Positions 16,302 through 18,951 of a stretch of 18,951 nt of DNA are shown here, piece by piece (position 1 is the first letter of the stretch; each line of letters begins with the position of its first letter). The stretch lies in assembly GCF_020217185.1 (NCBI RefSeq), contig NZ_JAIWNX010000254.1:1-18951 (forward strand), in the 5' to 3' direction. The stretch comes from Asticcacaulis sp. Lineage in GTDB: Bacteria; Pseudomonadota; Alphaproteobacteria; Caulobacterales; Caulobacteraceae. The position numbers were made by a program, and so were the translations under genes. Under the pieces are notes generated by a model. It was not told where the DNA came from. It saw nothing but the letters and a program-made list of their open reading frames with translations, and did no database searches.

Positions 16302-16358
16302 GCCTCATGTGTTTCCGAAAAGTGCCAAGAAAGTGTTTTGCACTTTTCGGCATGAGGC
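16302..16358 (+). repeat. structured intergenic repeat, copy C
   Basis: An outer stem GCCTCATG (16302-16309) pairs with 16351-16358. After a 5-base bulge on the 5' side only, an inner stem CCGAAAAGTGC (16315-16325) pairs with 16340-16350. The loop has 14 bases. The one-sided bulge and the GAAAA/TTTTC inner arms match copies A and B; the loop differs. It ends 12 bases before the MFS start, so the MFS leader RNA would probably contain it. The rest of the 191-base gap after the receptor holds the terminator and no other gene. Confidence 0.6.
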
Positions 16359-16370
16359 TAAGGGTCCCCC

Positions 16371-17636
16371 ATGTCCAGCCCCACCCCCGACGCGGCCCCG
16401 ATCAAGGGGCGTTATCTGGCCCTGTTTGCCCTAATCGTCGTCTATACGTTCAACTTCCTCGACCGGCAGATCATCTCGATCCTGAAAGACCCTATCGCGC
16501 AGGAACTGGGCCTCAGCGATACGCAACTGGGGCTAATGGGCGGGCTGGCCTTTGCGCTGCTCTACACCACCCTGGCCATTCCGGTGGCGTGGCTGGCCGA
16601 CCGGACCTCGCGCGTGTGGATCATGACCACGGCCTTGGCCGTCTGGTCCGGCTTTACCGCCCTGTGCGGTCTGGCGCACAACTTCACCCATCTGTTTATA
16701 GCCCGCATGGGTGTCGGCGTCGGCGAAGCGGGCGGCGTCGCCCCGGCCTACAGCCTGATTGCCGACTATTTTCCACCCAAGCAGCGGGCCAAGGCGCTGG
16801 CCATCTATTCGTTTGGTATTCCGGTGGGCTCCGCCGCCGGTGTACTGTTTGGCGGGCTTCTGGCGGCGAAGGTGGACTGGCGATTTGCCTTTATCGCCAT
16901 CGGGCTGGCGGGCATTCTGATCGCGCCGCTGTTCCGCCTGATGGTCAAGGACCCGCCGCGCGGGCGTTATGACGCCGCTGCGGGCAAGCCGCTGGGCTTT
17001 ATCGCCGCGTGCAGGCTGGCCTTCGCCAAGCCGACCTTCTGGCTCCTGTCCTTCGGGGCCGCCTGTTCGTCCATGGTCTCCTATGGTTTCATGTACTGGC
17101 TGCCGACCTTCCTGTCGCGCTCGCTGCACCTCGACCTCGTGTCGCGCTCGTGGTTTCTGGCTGCACTTCTGTTCATCGGCGGCGTAGCGGGCATGGCGCT
17201 GGGCGGTGTGCTGGGCGACAAGCTGGGGCAGAAGTCCAAACGCGCCTATCCGCTGATCCCGTGCGTCGCCTTTATCATCTCCGTGCCGCTCTACGCGCTG
17301 GGCGTGCTGGCCACCACGCCGGAAACGGCCTTTGCCCTGTTCCTGCTGCCGCAGGCGCTGGGCCTGATGTGGCTGGGGCCGGTGCTGACGGCGGTTCAGC
17401 ATCTGGGGCCGGGCCATTCGCGCACCATGATTTCGTCCCTGTTCCTGCTGATCAACAACCTGATCGGCATTGCGGTGGGGACATGGTTCTTCGGCGCGGC
17501 GTCGGATTATCTGAAACCCCTCTATGGCGACGCCTCGATCAAGTACGCCTTTCTGGCGGGCCTGAGCTTCTATGTGCTGGCGGCGATCCTGCTGTTCTTC
17601 GCCTCGCTGCGCATCCGCCGCGACTGGGTGGATTAG
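16371..17636 (+). CDS. MFS permease, spinster-type
   Basis: This 421-residue major facilitator transporter has about 12 hydrophobic helices in the inner membrane. The first helix holds Tyr-Thr-Phe-Asn-Phe-Leu-Asp-Arg-Gln. The loop after helix 2 has Ala-Asp-Arg-Thr-Ser-Arg, the MFS signature loop. Helix 4 has Arg-Met-Gly-Val-Gly-Val-Gly-Glu-Ala-Gly. This pattern matches the spinster-like group common in alphaproteobacteria. The ATG at 16371 has AAGGG upstream, right after repeat copy C. A preceding terminator indicates its own promoter, which I could not place. Substrate is unknown. Its position between the outer-membrane receptor and bdhA suggests inner-membrane uptake of the same compound. 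The stop is only three bases before repeat copy B. Confidence 0.92.
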   Translation: MSSPTPDAAPIKGRYLALFALIVVYTFNFLDRQIISILKDPIAQELGLSDTQLGLMGGLAFALLYTTLAIPVAWLADRTSRVWIMTTALAVWSGFTALCGLAHNFTHLFIARMGVGVGEAGGVAPAYSLIADYFPPKQRAKALAIYSFGIPVGSAAGVLFGGLLAAKVDWRFAFIAIGLAGILIAPLFRLMVKDPPRGRYDAAAGKPLGFIAACRLAFAKPTFWLLSFGAACSSMVSYGFMYWLPTFLSRSLHLDLVSRSWFLAALLFIGGVAGMALGGVLGDKLGQKSKRAYPLIPCVAFIISVPLYALGVLATTPETAFALFLLPQALGLMWLGPVLTAVQHLGPGHSRTMISSLFLLINNLIGIAVGTWFFGAASDYLKPLYGDASIKYAFLAGLSFYVLAAILLFFASLRIRRDWVD

Positions 17637-17639
17637 AGT

Positions 17640-17695
17640 GATATGTCGAAAAGTGTGAGCGGTTTTCGAAAAAAATATCGCGACAAAACAAAAAT
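17640..17695 (-). repeat. structured intergenic repeat, copy B
   Basis: Read on the - strand, GATAT pairs with ATATC (17675-17679 with 17640-17644) and TCGAAAA pairs with TTTTCGA (17663-17669 with 17646-17652). There is a 5-base T bulge on the 5' side and a single bulged base on the other. The core GAAAACCGCTCACAC and flank TTTTGTCGCGAT match copy A. It lies directly after the MFS stop and, on the - strand, behind the bdhA terminator. Confidence 0.65.
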
Positions 17696-17738
17696 TTAGA
17701 GCGGAATGATGCTTCCATTCAAAATCATCCCGCTCTAA
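17696..17738 (-). terminator. terminator after bdhA
   Basis: TTAGAGCGGAATGAT (17696-17710) pairs with 17724-17738 with a single mismatch; the loop has 13 bases. On the - strand the stem is followed by AAATTTTTGTTTTG, a good T run, so it most probably ends the bdhA transcript. The + strand side has no T run for the convergent MFS gene. Confidence 0.8.
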
Positions 17739-17741
17739 TAC

Positions 17742-18533
17742 CTACTGCGCGGTCCATCCTCCGTCGATGGGGATGGCCGTCCCGGTCACATTGTGGGCCA
17801 GAGGTGAAGACAGCCACAGGGCCAGCGCCGCGATTTCGTCGGGGGCGCTCATGCGCTGCGACGGCTGTTTTTCAGCCAGAAGCGCGGCAATCCCCGCCTG
17901 ACGATCGCCCCCGGCGGCCGCGGCGCGGGCCTGAATCTGCGGCTCGATCAGGGCCGTCTCGGTCCAGCCGGGACACAGGCAGTTGATGGTCACGCCGGTG
18001 CGCGCATATTCGAGCGCCGCCACCTTCGACAGGCCGACCAGCCCGAATTTCGAGGCCACATACGGCCCCTTCTCGACCGAGGCGACGAGGCCGTGCACCG
18101 AGGCGATATTGATGACGCGCCCGAAGCCCCGCGCCGCCATGCGCGGCAGGGCATAGCGCAGGGTGGCCATGGCCGCCGTCAGATTGACCGACAACACCGT
18201 ATCCCAGGTGGCATCATCTATCTGGGCAAAGGGCAGGGTCTTCTGCACCCCGGCATTGTTGATCAGTATGTCGATGCCGCCACCCCAGTTCCACACGGCC
18301 TCCATCAGACCGTCAATGGCCGCCCGGTCGCGCAGATCGCCGTCGAAAAAGCGCACCTGCGCCCCCAGGCGACGGATATGATCGGTGGCGGCATCGACCT
18401 GCTGCGGCGTCGCCAGCCCGTGCAGGGCGATATTGGCCCCAGCCCTGGCAAAGGCTTCGGCGATGGCCAGCCCTATGCCCTGAACAGAGCCGGTAATCAG
18501 CGCGGTCCGCCCGCGAAGAGAAGCGTCGGTCAT
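17742..18533 (-). CDS. bdhA: 3-hydroxybutyrate dehydrogenase
   Basis: This is an NAD-dependent short-chain dehydrogenase converting (R)-3-hydroxybutyrate to acetoacetate in the cytoplasm. The protein has 263 residues. The cofactor motif Thr-Gly-Ser-Val-Gln-Gly-Ile-Gly starts at 14. Asn-Asn-Ala-Gly is at 92-95, and the catalytic residues are Ser145, Tyr158 and Lys162. Gln97, His147, Lys155 and Gln199 all lie a constant three residues beyond the positions I recall as substrate-carboxylate contacts in the Pseudomonas fragi enzyme. The phrases Ala-Ser-Val-His-Gly-Leu-Val-Ala-Ser, Cys-Pro-Gly-Trp and the end Asp-Gly-Gly-Trp-Thr-Ala-Gln are strongly typical of BdhA. The ATG at 18533 has AGGGA upstream. 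It is divergent from a CoA-transferase subunit, the next step of the pathway, with a putative TetR operator between them. Confidence 0.92.
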   Translation of the reverse strand: MTDASLRGRTALITGSVQGIGLAIAEAFARAGANIALHGLATPQQVDAATDHIRRLGAQVRFFDGDLRDRAAIDGLMEAVWNWGGGIDILINNAGVQKTLPFAQIDDATWDTVLSVNLTAAMATLRYALPRMAARGFGRVINIASVHGLVASVEKGPYVASKFGLVGLSKVAALEYARTGVTINCLCPGWTETALIEPQIQARAAAAGGDRQAGIAALLAEKQPSQRMSAPDEIAALALWLSSPLAHNVTGTAIPIDGGWTAQ

Positions 18534-18587
18534 GGTGTGTGTCCCTGTTTTGGCCCTTCTGTGCACGGTGGCGGGGCTTCGGACTTA

Positions 18588-18616
18588 ACTATCGGCGGGC
18601 CGTCACAGGGGGTCAA
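18588..18616 (-). promoter_or_regulatory. probable bdhA promoter
   Basis: On the - strand TTGACC (18616-18611, five of six consensus bases) is followed by a 17-base spacer and GATAGT (18593-18588, four of six). This is about 55 bases upstream of the bdhA start, and the operator-like palindrome sits seven bases upstream of the -35. Confidence 0.5.
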
Positions 18617-18621
18617 TGAAA

Positions 18622-18641
18622 AATTCAACAAATGCTGAATT
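18622..18641. promoter_or_regulatory. putative TetR operator between bdhA and the CoA-transferase
   Basis: AATTCAACAAATGCTGAATT is an imperfect 20-base palindrome whose outer arms (AATTCA/TGAATT) are perfect. Its 16-base core shares TTCAACA and TGAA with the sites at 11990 and 12874. It lies in the 179-base divergent gap, 7 bases from the bdhA -35 and 71 bases before the CoA-transferase start. Confidence 0.55.
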
Positions 18642-18712
18642 TTTTGCTCACAAGGGGATGACAAACGGCGCTGGAGTGCGTAGGAATGAGCAAAAATATA
18701 AGGGAGAGACCG

Positions 18713-18951
18713 ATGCCGTCGAAAATATATGCGGACGCGAAGAGTGCGCTGGAGGGGCTGACGTTTGACGGGATGACGGTGATGGCCGGGGGCTTTGGCC
18801 TGTGCGGTATCCCCGAAAACCTGATCGCCGCCCTGCGCGACTCAGGCGTGACCGGGATCACCGCCATTTCCAACAATGCCGGGGTCGATGGCTTCGGGCT
18901 GGGGATGCTACTCAACACCCGTCAGATCAAAAAGATGATCTCGTCCTATGT
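18713..18951 (+). CDS. CoA-transferase subunit A (3-oxoacid type), 5' part
   Basis: Only the first 79 residues are in the window and the frame runs off the end. The sequence has [15 protein letters not shown] (24-38), the family I CoA-transferase alpha-subunit signature. It is followed by Ile-Ser-Asn-Asn-Ala-Gly (about 55-60), then Gly-Met-Leu-Leu and Gln-Ile-Lys-Lys-Met-Ile-Ser-Ser-Tyr. This matches the succinyl-CoA:3-ketoacid transferase A subunit (ScoA type), which helps convert acetoacetate to acetoacetyl-CoA, normally with a B subunit encoded next. The ATG at 18713 has a strong AAGGGAGAG upstream. Divergence from bdhA fits the same catabolic route. Another 3-oxoacid CoA-transferase such as AtoD is possible. 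Confidence 0.88.
   Translation, partial: MPSKIYADAKSALEGLTFDGMTVMAGGFGLCGIPENLIAALRDSGVTGITAISNNAGVDGFGLGMLLNTRQIKKMISSY

Overview
The window looks like GC-rich chromosomal DNA from an alphaproteobacterium, most likely of the Caulobacter/Asticcacaulis type. The reasons are a complete cbb3 oxidase locus of alphaproteobacterial style, a TonB-dependent receptor with its own catabolic cluster, a soluble PAS-PAS chemoreceptor, and a near-match to a CtrA box. The taxonomic assignment is inference from family resemblance. I see no tRNA, rRNA, CRISPR array, insertion sequence or phage gene.

Region 1 (1-8227, + strand) is the high-affinity cytochrome c oxidase locus. It starts with the 3' end of a TauE/SafE (UreH-like) membrane protein, followed 19 bases later by ccoN-ccoO-ccoQ-ccoP, the structural subunits. 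A perfect 14-bp hairpin and a second structured repeat separate these from the assembly genes ccoG-ccoH-ccoS-ccoI, whose members overlap or nearly touch. CcoI imports copper for the CcoN active site, CcoG is an iron-sulfur membrane protein, and CcoH and CcoS assist assembly. The order G-H-S-I differs from the usual G-H-I-S.

Region 2 (8259-10666, - strand) holds two signalling genes: a membrane-free PAS-PAS methyl-accepting protein of the BdlA type and a LuxR-type regulator with no LuxI in view.

Region 3 (10792-18951) looks like a catabolic regulon. It contains an exported HSL-type esterase and a TetR regulator (both -), then a cytoplasmic alpha/beta hydrolase, a TonB-dependent receptor and a spinster-type MFS permease (all +). 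It ends with 3-hydroxybutyrate dehydrogenase (-) and, divergently, the start of a CoA-transferase A subunit. A 16-bp palindrome of the form TTCAACA-N2-3-(T)GYTGAA occurs in the promoter regions of the esterase, the hydrolase/receptor pair and the bdhA/CoA-transferase pair. At the hydrolase it sits exactly between -35 and -10. My main inference is that this is one TetR-controlled pathway that takes up and hydrolyses an ester or oligomer yielding 3-hydroxybutyrate, then oxidises and activates the product to acetoacetyl-CoA.

Three intergenic elements (3881-3924, 16302-16358, 17640-17679) share a two-part stem with a one-sided bulge. Two of them show compensatory base changes. Each lies just downstream of a terminator-like hairpin, which suggests a dispersed structured repeat family.
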